A DNA stretch of 64,000 nt from Myxococcaceae bacterium (lineage in GTDB: Bacteria > Myxococcota > Myxococcia > Myxococcales > Myxococcaceae): NCBI GenBank assembly GCA_016793095.1, contig JAEUJQ010000056.1:62001-126000 (forward strand), written 5' to 3'. Shown piece after piece: positions 52,367-61,144 of the stretch (positions are counted from its first letter, which is position 1; the number at the start of each line of letters is the position of its first letter). The translations under genes were made by a program, and so were the position numbers. The notes under the pieces were generated by a model. The model was not told the origin of the DNA. It searched no databases and saw only the letters and a program-made list of their open reading frames with translations.

Positions 52367-54036
52367 CGAGGCGCTTCGTGCTCGTGACGCTGGCGCTGGC
52401 GGTGGTGGCGCAGGCAGGTCCCCGGCGCCCACCGAAGGCCCCGCGCGTGAGGGCCCCGCCCGCGAAGGCCCCGCCCGCGAAGAAGCTCGTGAAGTCGGCG
52501 GGCGAGGTGACCTGGGTGGGCGTCGAGTTCGCCTACGTCGACCGGGGCAGCGCCGAAGGCGTCGAGGTGGGCAAGCCGCTCATCCTCTCGCGCGGAGGAC
52601 GCGCTGCGGGCACCTGCACCGTGCAGTCCGTCGCCGAACACTCGGCGCGGTGCACCGGGCTCACCCTGCGCGTGGGCGATCGCTTCACCGTCTCGGCGGC
52701 GCCGGCGCCCCCGCCCGAGGGCCCGAAGCCGTTGCCCACCGAGCTCGAGCTGCGGCGCCGGGGCGCGCTCGTGGAGTCGACACCGTGGGTGCTGCGCCGC
52801 TTCGACTCGCCGGCCCTGACGCTCGGCGCGGGGCTGCACGCGAGCGCCGCGCTCTCGCACACCACCTTCTTCACTGCCGCGTCCCCCCGCCCGGCGTTCG
52901 GGCAGCAGCGGGTCGATGTCGTCGTGAGCGACCTCGAGCTGTGGAAGGGCTTGCGCGTGTCCGCCGACCTCTCGGTGCTGAACTTCAGCAGCCGGCCCGA
53001 GGTGACGCGCACCGTCTACACGCAGACGCCGGTGCTGCTCGTGCGGCAGCTGGAGCTGGGGTTCCGCCGCGCCGACCTGCCCCTCGCCGCGGGGCTGGGG
53101 CGCACCTGGCTCACCACCGGCCCGGGCCTGCTGGTGCTCGACGGCGCGCACACCTCGTTCCGCATCGGCGCCGCCGAGGTGGGCGTCTTCGCGGGGCTGC
53201 TGCCCGACGGCGCGCGGTTGACGCCCTCACTCTCGCAGTGGAGCACCGGCGCCTTCACCCGCCTGTCCTTCACCAGCGGCGAGGGCGCGAGCGCCGCGGT
53301 GCTGCAGGTCGCCGGCAGGGCAGGGTACGCGCTGCGCGACGGCATCGGCTCGAGGTTCGAAGCGGCGGTGGGCGCAGGCTACTGGGCGGGCAGCGCCTTC
53401 GACGCGCACGCCTCGGTCGAGGTGGGCTACGGCTCCACGCAGGCCGCGGCGGGCATCGACGCGGCGCGGCTGGACCTGGGGTGGCGTCCGACGGAGCGAC
53501 TGCTGCTGCTCGCCTCGGGGCGCTACCGCGGCCTGCCCATCGCCGGCGTTCCCGAGGTGGGCCTCGTCTCGCCGGGCTTGAGCGCGCTGCACGGCGACCT
53601 CGCCGCGACCTGGCAGCTGACGCCGGCCCTCGTCGTCGGCCTGCGCGGCGGCGTCGCGCGCGACTTCACCTCGACCCTCACCCAGCTGCGCGCCGGGCCC
53701 GAGCTGTCGATGCCCGGGCTCTTCGGCGGCCCGGTGTCGCTGGGCCTCGGGTACGCCGAGGAGGTCGGCTGGCTGCGCGGCCGGTCGGGCTGGTTCAACC
53801 TGAGCGTCACCGCTGGCAGCTTCTTCCGTGTGCTGTCGCGCACGAGCTTCTTCCACCAGCAGCCGACCGCCGGGGCCGAGGGGCTCTTCGCCGCCGAGCT
53901 CGGCCAGTCGCTGTCGCTCGAGGTCACCCCGTGGCGCTTCGTGCGCGCGCGGCTCGTGCTCGTCGGCCGGCAGACCGCGGGTGAGGCCTTTGCGCCCATG
54001 GGGAGCGTCGGTGGGCAGGTGGCGGGCACCTTCTGA
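52363..54036 (+). CDS. Predicted outer-membrane beta-barrel (porin-like partner of cytochromes)
   Basis: 557 residues. Signal peptide MTRRFVLVTLALAVVAQAG then a Pro/Lys-rich stretch and a small domain with strand VTWVGVEFAYVDRGSAEGVEVG. From about residue 150 the chain alternates amphipathic strands with turns (ADLSVLNFSSRPEV, FSVTAGSFFRVLSRTSFFHQ-like, RARLVLVGRQTAGEAFA) ending VGGQVAGTF, consistent with an outer-membrane barrel. No motifs specific to MtrB. Its place between the periplasmic and the lipoprotein multiheme cytochromes supports a porin-sleeve role; that is inference from context. Confidence 0.75.
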   Translation: MTRRFVLVTLALAVVAQAGPRRPPKAPRVRAPPAKAPPAKKLVKSAGEVTWVGVEFAYVDRGSAEGVEVGKPLILSRGGRAAGTCTVQSVAEHSARCTGLTLRVGDRFTVSAAPAPPPEGPKPLPTELELRRRGALVESTPWVLRRFDSPALTLGAGLHASAALSHTTFFTAASPRPAFGQQRVDVVVSDLELWKGLRVSADLSVLNFSSRPEVTRTVYTQTPVLLVRQLELGFRRADLPLAAGLGRTWLTTGPGLLVLDGAHTSFRIGAAEVGVFAGLLPDGARLTPSLSQWSTGAFTRLSFTSGEGASAAVLQVAGRAGYALRDGIGSRFEAAVGAGYWAGSAFDAHASVEVGYGSTQAAAGIDAARLDLGWRPTERLLLLASGRYRGLPIAGVPEVGLVSPGLSALHGDLAATWQLTPALVVGLRGGVARDFTSTLTQLRAGPELSMPGLFGGPVSLGLGYAEEVGWLRGRSGWFNLSVTAGSFFRVLSRTSFFHQQPTAGAEGLFAAELGQSLSLEVTPWRFVRARLVLVGRQTAGEAFAPMGSVGGQVAGTF

Positions 54037-54103
54037 CGTGCGGGGGAGCTACGATGAGCGACGAGCTGGGGCTGGAGTGGCCGATCTGCCGGAGAGAGAG
54101 TCC

Positions 54104-57100
54104 ATGAGGGTCGGCTCGCGGGAGGCGCCTGTGGGGCGTTCGCAGCTCAGGGTGCTGGCCGCGCTCGCGGCCGTGCTGTTCGAGGCCTGCAGCGGCCAGG
54201 GACAGGTGCCGCCGCTCACCCGCGTCACCGAGGAGTCGCACCCCTGGTTCCCCATCAGCCCGGCGCGCGACGGCGGGCACGCCATCGGCCGTACGACGGT
54301 GCTCGACGGAGTCTTCACCTGCGCGTCCTGCCACCCGGCCGACCAGGCGTCCTTCAAGGACTTCACCTGCACCACCTGCCACACCCACGCCGTCGCCATC
54401 GACGTCCTGCTGCACCGGGGCGTGCCCGACGCGGGCATGACGAGCGCCGCCTGCTACGCCTGCCACCCGACCGACGAGGGCACCTCCTCGCACGCGGGCA
54501 TCGTCGCCGGCGAGTGCGCGACCTGCCACGACGTCCAGACCGCCTTCGCCCGGCTGCCGCGCCCGGGCTTCACGCACCGCGACGTGGGCGGGGCCGACTG
54601 TGGCGCCTGCCACGTCACCTCGTCGTGGAGCGAGGTCAGCGGCGCGCCCGACGGCGTGTTCGACCCGGTGAAGAACCTCACCGTGAACACCCTGCTGCCC
54701 ACCTTCGCCGGCACCACCATCGCCACCGTGCGGCCGAACGCCGAGGTGCTGCAGATGCCGATGCGGCACTCGACGCGGCAGGTCGACGGGGGGGTGATGT
54801 CGGCCTGCACGAGCTGCCACCTCGAGGCGAGCAGCAACGTCTACTACCCGGCGACGCTCCACTCGTCGCTGGCCAACCTCGGCGAGCCGCAGCCCGCCAC
54901 CTGTGGCGAGTGCCACGACAAGAACCCGAGCGCGTACGCGATGACCGACGCCGGCGCGGGCACCCGGCCCACCGGCTTCGTGGGGCCGTTCCCGGTGGCG
55001 CCGCCGCGGACCCCACCGAGCGGCGAGATGCGCCACGAGGCCGTCGTGTGGATGAACGGCGCGCCCACCCAGACGCCGCTCGTCACCGCCGACTGCAGCA
55101 CCTGCCACTTCGCCCCCGGCGTCACCGAGGCCTCGTGGCAGACGGGGCGTGATGGCGGCGTGCGCTTCCACGCCTCGCTCACGCTCGCCGGCCTGCCGCC
55201 GCCGTCCTCGTGCCTCGACTGCCACGCGAACACCCGCCCCACCGCGCTCCTCACCTCGATGAACGCCGCGGTGCCGCCAGGGCTGTCGTTCGACCACCAG
55301 GCGCCGCCGTTGATGGGGGACTGCGCGGGCTGCCACCCCAGCACCACCGTGTGGAGCGGCGCGAAGTTCCACCCCGTCGGCGCCCAGACGCCCAGCACCT
55401 GCCTGCCGTGTCACGAGCAGGAGCGGCCGACCTCCACCGCGAGCTGGATGGACCCGACCTGGCGCACGCCTCCGTTCGACTACGTCACCAATGACGCCGG
55501 CGTGCGGCACGGCGCCGGTGAGGACTGCGCCGTCTGCCACCGCGGGCCGGGCACGGGCGCCTGGGGCACGAACCAGAACTGGCAGGGCGGCAGCTTCCCC
55601 CACGGGCCCACCACCATCGCGGCCACCACCTGCCTCGCGTGCCACCTGTCGCAGCGGCCCGACCTCAACGGCCTCACCGTCGCGATGCTGGGGTTCGACC
55701 ACGCCCTCAACGGCACCGGAGAGTGCGGCGCCTGCCACCAGGCCACCGTCGTCGCGGGACGGTACCGCGACTACTTCGGCCCTGACGGCGGGCCGGGCGG
55801 CGACTGGCGCGGGGGCACCTCGTACCCCGGCGACTACCTCGTCACCTCGCCGAGCCGCTACGTCACGCTGACGACGCTGCGCCTGCAGCGGCCGAGCCCG
55901 ACCGCCCTCATCACCGGCATGACGAGCCAGTCGGTGACGCTGCCCAACGCGATGAAGCACACGTCGACCGCCATCCCCACGCAGGTGCACCCCGGGCCCG
56001 CCTCGATGCCCGACAACGCCACCTGCTGGCACTGCCACACGAACACGATGGGCACGGTGACGTCGTTCGCGAACGGCGTCTTCCACTCGGCGCTGACGAA
56101 CTACCGCGCGACGGTGGGCGGGCCGGTGATGGCCCTGCCGCAGCCGACCTCGAGCTGCCGCGACTGCCACGCGACGATGCTGCCGCCCGACATCGTGCAG
56201 CGCGGCGGCAACGCGCTCTTCTCGATGGACCACCGGGCGCGCTTCGTCTCGGCGGTGATGATCGGCGGCCAGAGCGTCAGCAGCGTCGACGCCATCGACT
56301 GCAGCCGCTGCCACGCCACCTCGGGCACGGCGTGGAGCGACGGCCGCTTCCACCCGAACATCGCCTCGGCCACCCCGCAGGACTGCTCCGCCTGCCACTA
56401 CCCGCTCATGGCGACCGCCCAGGCCGACGTCACCACCATGACGCGCTTCGTGATGCGCCACCGCTCGGGGCAGATGACGACCCAGGCCTGCCAGACGTGC
56501 CACACCTCGTCGCTCACGCGCGCGACGATGATGCCGACCGCGGCGTCGCTCTGGAGCCCGGGCCAGTACCACCCGGTCGCCGCCACCCAGCCGGCGCTCT
56601 GCCTCGACTGTCACTCCATCTCGGAGCCGGCCGCCGCGACGCAGGGCACCTCGACGTACGTCTTCACGAACGGCGGCGGGTCGCCGACGAACGGCGGGCA
56701 GTGGATGAGCCACACCATGTCCGCGGTGGTGGGCCGTGACTGCAGCGGCTGCCACGCGGCCGACGCGCGCCCCATGGGCAGCGTCTGGTCGAAGGGCACC
56801 GCCTTCCACGCGAACGCGCCCAACGTCACCCAGTGCTCCGTCTGCCACGGCTCCGCGAACGGCCGGGGCGGCGTGCCTGGCACCAACAACAACCTGCCGA
56901 ATGGGCCGACCACCACGGCGACGGTGACGGCCTCGACGGCCTCACCGGGGGTGCGCGCGCAGATGAGCCACGCCGACCTCAACGCCACCTCGCACGACTG
57001 CAACTTCTGCCACACCCAACAGGGGCGCTCGACGGCGCCGGGCGTGCAGGGCCGCGAGTGGGCCCAGGCGCGGTTCCATTCGCGCTTCACCGCGGCGTCG

Positions 57101-57838
57101 CCCCTGGTGATGAACGGCACCACCGCGCGCTGCAGCAACTGCCACCTCAACGAGAAGCCGGGCCCGACGTACCCCACGTTCGATCACGCCGCGTTCTCTG
57201 GCGCGACGACGACGCCCGACTGCGGCACCTGCCACAGCTACCCTGGCGTGGCGCAGGCGACGCCCCCGGTGCCGACGCCGAACTGGAAGGGCGCCGCTGC
57301 GATGCCCGCGTACATCTCGGTGGGAGGTTTCACGATTCCGAACCCGCCGGCGCCGACCGCGGGCCGCGTGCAGGGCGGCATCGCGAACCTGCCGCACCCG
57401 CCGGTCGCCACGGGCGTCGCCTGTACCCTGTGCCACGCGCAGGCCTCGGGTGGGCGGCGCGCCTTCGGCTACCCGCACGCCTCGAGCACGCTCATCAACA
57501 CCAACTGCAACGCGTGCCACGAGGCCGGCAGCGATCTCGTCGGCACGCCGTGGAACGGGGCCACCACCGTCGGCGCGGGCGCGGGCGACACGCGGCCCTT
57601 CACGCTCGCCTCCGTCATCCCCAGCTTCGACGGGCCGAACACGCGCGCCTGCCCGCAGCCGAACCACTTCTACCCGGTGGACTGCAAGGAGTGTCACCTC
57701 ATCCCCCCGGGGAACGGCTTCGTCACGACGGGCTCGGCGTACATCACCGCGTGGCGCATGCACCATGACCGGGCGAAGATGACGCGCCCGACGACGTGCA
57801 ACCTCTGTCACGCGGGCGTCTGCAACATCCCCGAGTGA
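54104..57838 (+). CDS. 29-heme lipoprotein cytochrome c
   Basis: 1244 residues. Start at 54104 after a GGAGAGAGAG site. Signal with lipobox-like FEAC (VLAALAAVLFEACSGQ), so probably anchored in the outer membrane. Twenty-nine CXXCH motifs by eye count, from TCASCH to TCNLCH, spaced irregularly with long Thr/Pro/Gly-rich stretches between, plus a final Cys in GVCNIPE. Very large for a c-type cytochrome. Last gene of the plus-strand cytochrome run; expected to be the surface-facing electron terminal, with partners the barrel and the 20- and 10-heme proteins. Confidence 0.92.
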   Translation: MRVGSREAPVGRSQLRVLAALAAVLFEACSGQGQVPPLTRVTEESHPWFPISPARDGGHAIGRTTVLDGVFTCASCHPADQASFKDFTCTTCHTHAVAIDVLLHRGVPDAGMTSAACYACHPTDEGTSSHAGIVAGECATCHDVQTAFARLPRPGFTHRDVGGADCGACHVTSSWSEVSGAPDGVFDPVKNLTVNTLLPTFAGTTIATVRPNAEVLQMPMRHSTRQVDGGVMSACTSCHLEASSNVYYPATLHSSLANLGEPQPATCGECHDKNPSAYAMTDAGAGTRPTGFVGPFPVAPPRTPPSGEMRHEAVVWMNGAPTQTPLVTADCSTCHFAPGVTEASWQTGRDGGVRFHASLTLAGLPPPSSCLDCHANTRPTALLTSMNAAVPPGLSFDHQAPPLMGDCAGCHPSTTVWSGAKFHPVGAQTPSTCLPCHEQERPTSTASWMDPTWRTPPFDYVTNDAGVRHGAGEDCAVCHRGPGTGAWGTNQNWQGGSFPHGPTTIAATTCLACHLSQRPDLNGLTVAMLGFDHALNGTGECGACHQATVVAGRYRDYFGPDGGPGGDWRGGTSYPGDYLVTSPSRYVTLTTLRLQRPSPTALITGMTSQSVTLPNAMKHTSTAIPTQVHPGPASMPDNATCWHCHTNTMGTVTSFANGVFHSALTNYRATVGGPVMALPQPTSSCRDCHATMLPPDIVQRGGNALFSMDHRARFVSAVMIGGQSVSSVDAIDCSRCHATSGTAWSDGRFHPNIASATPQDCSACHYPLMATAQADVTTMTRFVMRHRSGQMTTQACQTCHTSSLTRATMMPTAASLWSPGQYHPVAATQPALCLDCHSISEPAAATQGTSTYVFTNGGGSPTNGGQWMSHTMSAVVGRDCSGCHAADARPMGSVWSKGTAFHANAPNVTQCSVCHGSANGRGGVPGTNNNLPNGPTTTATVTASTASPGVRAQMSHADLNATSHDCNFCHTQQGRSTAPGVQGREWAQARFHSRFTAASPLVMNGTTARCSNCHLNEKPGPTYPTFDHAAFSGATTTPDCGTCHSYPGVAQATPPVPTPNWKGAAAMPAYISVGGFTIPNPPAPTAGRVQGGIANLPHPPVATGVACTLCHAQASGGRRAFGYPHASSTLINTNCNACHEAGSDLVGTPWNGATTVGAGAGDTRPFTLASVIPSFDGPNTRACPQPNHFYPVDCKECHLIPPGNGFVTTGSAYITAWRMHHDRAKMTRPTTCNLCHAGVCNIPE

Positions 57839-57989
57839 GCGGGACGGTGAGGACACGCCACGGCGAGTTGGCTTCCCCGAAGCTCGGCGCGGAGATGGTG
57901 GCGACGGCAACCAGGCGCTCGGCCGCGGCGGCGACGTTCGACCGCGCGCTCACTCCGACCAGCACGGGCCTGGAGAGGGCGCAATCAGT
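57839..57989. other. Intergenic, no gene seen
   Basis: About 150 bp after the 29-heme gene stop and before the hairpin. I found no convincing gene here. Confidence 0.4.
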
Positions 57990-58008
57990 CGGCCCGTACG
58001 TGGGGCCG
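57990..58008. terminator. Candidate terminator hairpin between convergent genes
   Basis: CGGCCC (57990) and GGGCCG (58003) form a 6-bp stem with a 7-nt loop, right before the stop of the convergent CPBP gene at 58010. It may end transcription of the cytochrome cluster and of the opposite operon. No U-tract. Confidence 0.4.
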
Positions 58009-58009
58009 G

Positions 58010-58675
58010 TCAGCCTGCGAGGGCCAGCAGCTTCGGCGTGAGCGAAGCGCCGAGGTGCACCACCGCCGGGACCCACAGCGTGCCGCGCCAAAGCCTCAGC
58101 GCCGAGGCGAGCAGCCCGAAGCCCAGGGCCCACGCCTTCGGCGGCCAGGTCGCTCCGGGAGCGAGCAACGCGTAGGCGAGCGACGTGGCCACCACGGCGC
58201 CGGCGACGCCGAGGCGCGCCTTCAGCAGCGTCAACGCATAGCCCCGGTAGACCGTCTCCTCGGCGACGACGGCGGCGCTGAACATCAGCACCGCGCCCAC
58301 GAGGGAGACGGTGCCCGCAGTGGCGTCGAACGACGGGTCGGCGCGCTGGACGAGCGGGAAGAGGACGAAGGTGTTGAGCGGCGCGAACACGAGGACAGCC
58401 GCGAGGGCAACCAGCGCCTCCTTCGGGCCCGGGCGGCTCCACCCGAGCGCGGCGAGCGTGAGGCCATCGGCCCGCGCGAACCACCGCGCCAGGACGAAGG
58501 CGAGCAGGAACCCCGCCGTCGCCGGCGCCACCGGTGACGCCTGCAACGTCGCGCCGACCGCCTCCGGGGTCGCCTTCCCCGTGGCGAGGAGAGCCACCGC
58601 CGCGAGCGCGAAGCACGCCGCCAGGCAGAGCGGGGCGATCACCAGCGACAGCCACGGACGCAGCCGCGCCATCAT
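58010..58675 (-). CDS. CPBP family intramembrane metalloprotease
   Basis: 221 residues with about seven hydrophobic segments. CPBP/CAAX-protease motifs: EETVYRG (EExxxR) near residue 140 after VGAVLMFSAAVVA, and a final His in PAVVHLGASLTP; the FxxxH motif is not obvious. The start overlaps the stop of the upstream thioesterase gene (ATGATG arrangement), so they are coupled. CPBP proteins are membrane proteases, often linked to bacteriocin immunity or prenyl processing; role here unknown. Confidence 0.85.
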   Translation of the reverse strand: MMARLRPWLSLVIAPLCLAACFALAAVALLATGKATPEAVGATLQASPVAPATAGFLLAFVLARWFARADGLTLAALGWSRPGPKEALVALAAVLVFAPLNTFVLFPLVQRADPSFDATAGTVSLVGAVLMFSAAVVAEETVYRGYALTLLKARLGVAGAVVATSLAYALLAPGATWPPKAWALGFGLLASALRLWRGTLWVPAVVHLGASLTPKLLALAG

Positions 58676-59160
58676 CGGCAGAAGCGCTCCCAGGCCTCGG
58701 GAATCGGGCCGCCCATCAGCTTCTCGGCTGACGCCTTGTCGAGCAGCACGAAGACGAAGTCGCCCGAGAAGCAGTCCTCGCCACCCTGGCGGAGCACCAC
58801 CGTCGACTTCACGACGCGCCGGTTCGCCGACACCACCTTCGCGCGCGCCTCGACCTCGACGCCGATGCGAATGGCCTTGTGCAGCCGCGCCTGAAACGAG
58901 GTGGTGAAGCCGAACTTCCCCGTCTCGGCGATGACGGCCCACGCCGCGGTCTCGTCGGCCACCGTCGACACAAGCCCGCCATGCATGATGCCGACCGGCC
59001 CCTGGTGCAGCGGCCCCGGCACCAGCCGCGTCACCACCTCGTCGCCCTCGCGCTCGTACTTCAAGCGGAAGCCGTGCGGGTGCGTGGGGCTGCAGCCGAA
59101 GCAGGGCTGGCCTTCGCCGAACAACCTCCCGTCCAGCACCTCGATGCGCTCGGCCGTCAT
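58672..59160 (-). CDS. PaaI/HotDog-type thioesterase
   Basis: 162 residues. HotDog fold with GIMHGGLVSTVADETAAWAV near residue 57, holding the catalytic Asp/Glu helix, and CFGCSPTHPHGFRLKYE at the N-terminus, a common head for this family. Hydrolyses acyl-CoA or related thioesters. ATG at 59160 is chosen because it lies 2 bp after the YjbQ stop. Between the CPBP and YjbQ genes on the same strand, so part of a three-gene operon. Confidence 0.9.
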   Translation of the reverse strand: MTAERIEVLDGRLFGEGQPCFGCSPTHPHGFRLKYEREGDEVVTRLVPGPLHQGPVGIMHGGLVSTVADETAAWAVIAETGKFGFTTSFQARLHKAIRIGVEVEARAKVVSANRRVVKSTVVLRQGGEDCFSGDFVFVLLDKASAEKLMGGPIPEAWERFCR

Positions 59161-59162
59161 CG

Positions 59163-59573
59163 TCAGTCCCCCAGCACCTTCACGATGACGCGCTTGCGGC
59201 GCTGGCCATCGAACTCTGCGTAGAAGATCTGCTGCCACGGCCCGAGGTCGAGCGCGCCCCTCGTGATCGGCACCAGCACCTGGTGGTGCACCAGCAGGGA
59301 CTTGAGGTGCGCGTCGCCGTTATCCTCACCGGTGCGGTGGTGACGGTAGTCCTTCTCGGGCGCCAGGTGCGCGAGCCACTCCCAGATGTCCTCCCAGAGG
59401 CCGGGCTCGTCGTCGTTCACGAACACGCCCGCGGTGATGTGCATCGCCGAGACGAGCACGAAGCCCTCCTGCACGCCGGACTGTTTCACCAGCTTCGCCA
59501 CGGTGTCGGTGACGCGCACCAGCTCGCGGCGCTGCTTCGTCTCGAACCAGAGGTACTCGGTGAGCGATTTCAT
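59163..59573 (-). CDS. yjbQ: YjbQ/UPF0047 family protein
   Basis: 136 residues, standard length for the family. Marks: [70 protein letters not shown]. Members have been linked to a secondary route of thiamine phosphate synthesis; the activity is not certain for this protein. First of the minus-strand operon with the thioesterase and CPBP genes. Divergent from the DUF2461 gene with a short shared region. Confidence 0.93.
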   Translation of the reverse strand: MKSLTEYLWFETKQRRELVRVTDTVAKLVKQSGVQEGFVLVSAMHITAGVFVNDDEPGLWEDIWEWLAHLAPEKDYRHHRTGEDNGDAHLKSLLVHHQVLVPITRGALDLGPWQQIFYAEFDGQRRKRVIVKVLGD

Positions 59574-59609
59574 GGGCCCGACGCGTACCGTGCGGGCATG
59601 CTCGGGGCC

Positions 59610-60305
59610 ATGCCGAAGTTCACCGGGTTCCCGACGGGCGGCGTCGATTTCTTCCGCGTGCTGTCCGTGAAGCAGGACCGCGAGTGGTTTCACCAGCACA
59701 GGGCCGACTATCAGCAGTTGTGGGAAGCGCCGATGCGCGCCTTCCTCGCCGAGGTGCAGGCCGGGCTCGCGCGCCAGTTCCCGGAGGCGAAGAAGACCGA
59801 GCCGAAGGTGTTCCGCATCTACCGCGACACGCGCTTCTCGAAGGACAAGTCGCCCTTCAAGACGTCGATCAGCGGCCTCATTCCGCTGTACCGCGGCGGC
59901 ATGATGGAGCGCGTCGGCCTCTACTTCGAGCTCGGGCCCAGCCCCTTCGTCGCCTGCGGCCGGTGGCTGATGGAGCCGCCCGTGCTCAAGCGCTTCCGGC
60001 GCGCGGTCGCCGACGAGCGCACGGGCTCGCCGTTCGTGAAGGCGGTGGCGACGGCGGTGGCGCGCGGCTTCGCCGTGGAGTCCCACGAGCAGCTCGCCCG
60101 GGTGCCGAAGGGCTGGCCGAAGGACCACCCGCGCGGCGAGCTCCTCCGGCAGAAGGGCTTCGCGCTCACGTTCCCCACGCCGGCGTTCGCGGAGATCGAG
60201 TCGCCGCGGCTCGTGCGCTGGTCGCTCGACCACGTGAAGGCCATCGCGCCGGTGATGAAGTGGGTCGAGCGCGTCGCCCGCGGGCAGCGGGCGTCGTTCG
60301 ACTGA
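59610..60305 (+). CDS. DUF2461 family protein
   Basis: 231 residues ([19 protein letters not shown]). Marks of the family: [53 protein letters not shown] and [29 protein letters not shown]. Function not known; widespread in bacteria. A second in-frame Met four codons upstream (59598) is possible. Soluble protein, no signal peptide. Convergent with the coiled-coil gene, 10 bp apart. Confidence 0.92.
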   Translation: MPKFTGFPTGGVDFFRVLSVKQDREWFHQHRADYQQLWEAPMRAFLAEVQAGLARQFPEAKKTEPKVFRIYRDTRFSKDKSPFKTSISGLIPLYRGGMMERVGLYFELGPSPFVACGRWLMEPPVLKRFRRAVADERTGSPFVKAVATAVARGFAVESHEQLARVPKGWPKDHPRGELLRQKGFALTFPTPAFAEIESPRLVRWSLDHVKAIAPVMKWVERVARGQRASFD

Positions 60306-60315
60306 AGCCGCCCGG

Positions 60316-61086
60316 TCAGACGAGCTTCATCAGCAGGCCCATCACCTGCTCGTGGTTGCGCGCCGCTGTCGTCCGGACCTCGACGCGGAGATCCTCGAAG
60401 TCCTGGCGCAGCGTCTTCACCTCCACCTTGAGCTCTGCCATGTCCGCCTCGAGCCGCCCCATGCGCGCCTCGAGCCGGTCCATGCGCGCCTCGACCCGGT
60501 CCATGCGCGCCTCGAGCCGGTCCATTCGTCCCTCGAGGTGCTCCTGACGGGTTTCGAGGCGTGCTTGCCGCTCGCCCATCGTCGAAAAGTGCAGGTCGTG
60601 CTGGTCAAGGCGCTGCGAGAGGTCGCCGCGAAGGTGCGCCACGCTCAGGTGCACCAGCTCGACCGATCGCCCGACCGCGCGCACCAGGCCGGGCAGCTCC
60701 TGAAGAGCTGCGACGTCACGCCTCAGCGGAGCGATCGCCTGGTCGAGCAGCGCGAGGCGCCCCGCCGTCTCCCGGTGCAGCGACTGCATGTCGAGCGCGA
60801 GCGCCAGCAGCCGGTCCTCCTGGCCCAGCGCGCGGTGTTCGAGCTGGCCGAGGCGATGCAGCGCCGCGGTGAGCCTCGCGCCGTTGCCTTCCTCGCGGTC
60901 GGCAGCCGCGATGGTGGTCCTCAGCGCGTCGACGCGCCGATAGAGCTCGAGGAGGTGCCCGCGCAGCTCGCCTTCGTTCACCTCCTCGCGCGTCTCGACG
61001 AAGGCGAGCAGCGCGTCGAGTTCGGACAGCGACGCTTCCACGCGCAGCCACGGGCTCGGGACGAGTTCTGACATGGGTTCGGCCAT
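60316..61086 (-). CDS. Long coiled-coil protein
   Basis: 256 residues. After a short N-terminal stretch ([29 protein letters not shown]) almost the whole chain is heptad-like, ending with repeated [14 protein letters not shown] units (about residues 190-220), then [38 protein letters not shown]. No membrane segment. GAGGAG before the ATG at 61086 supports the start. Downstream of, and same strand as, the C39-like peptidase gene (58 bp apart), so probably one operon; could be a partner, chaperone or scaffold. Confidence 0.8.
   Translation of the reverse strand: MAEPMSELVPSPWLRVEASLSELDALLAFVETREEVNEGELRGHLLELYRRVDALRTTIAAADREEGNGARLTAALHRLGQLEHRALGQEDRLLALALDMQSLHRETAGRLALLDQAIAPLRRDVAALQELPGLVRAVGRSVELVHLSVAHLRGDLSQRLDQHDLHFSTMGERQARLETRQEHLEGRMDRLEARMDRVEARMDRLEARMGRLEADMAELKVEVKTLRQDFEDLRVEVRTTAARNHEQVMGLLMKLV
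60440..60540 (-). repeat. Short coding repeats in coiled-coil gene (RMDRLEA units)
   Basis: Three to four near-identical 21-nt units code for RMDRLEA or RMDRVEA. In-frame heptad repeats, so they lengthen the coiled coil by steps of seven residues and could vary by slippage. Confidence 0.7.
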
Positions 61087-61144
61087 CGTAGGTCTCCTCG
61101 AGTTGGCGCGGCCAGCCCGTGCGGGCGGGCTGTGCGGGCGGGGA

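Noticed and set aside
53924-56848. 974-codon minus-strand frame across the 29-heme gene
   Set aside because: Antisense of a gene with 29 CXXCH motifs; composition is unlike a protein.
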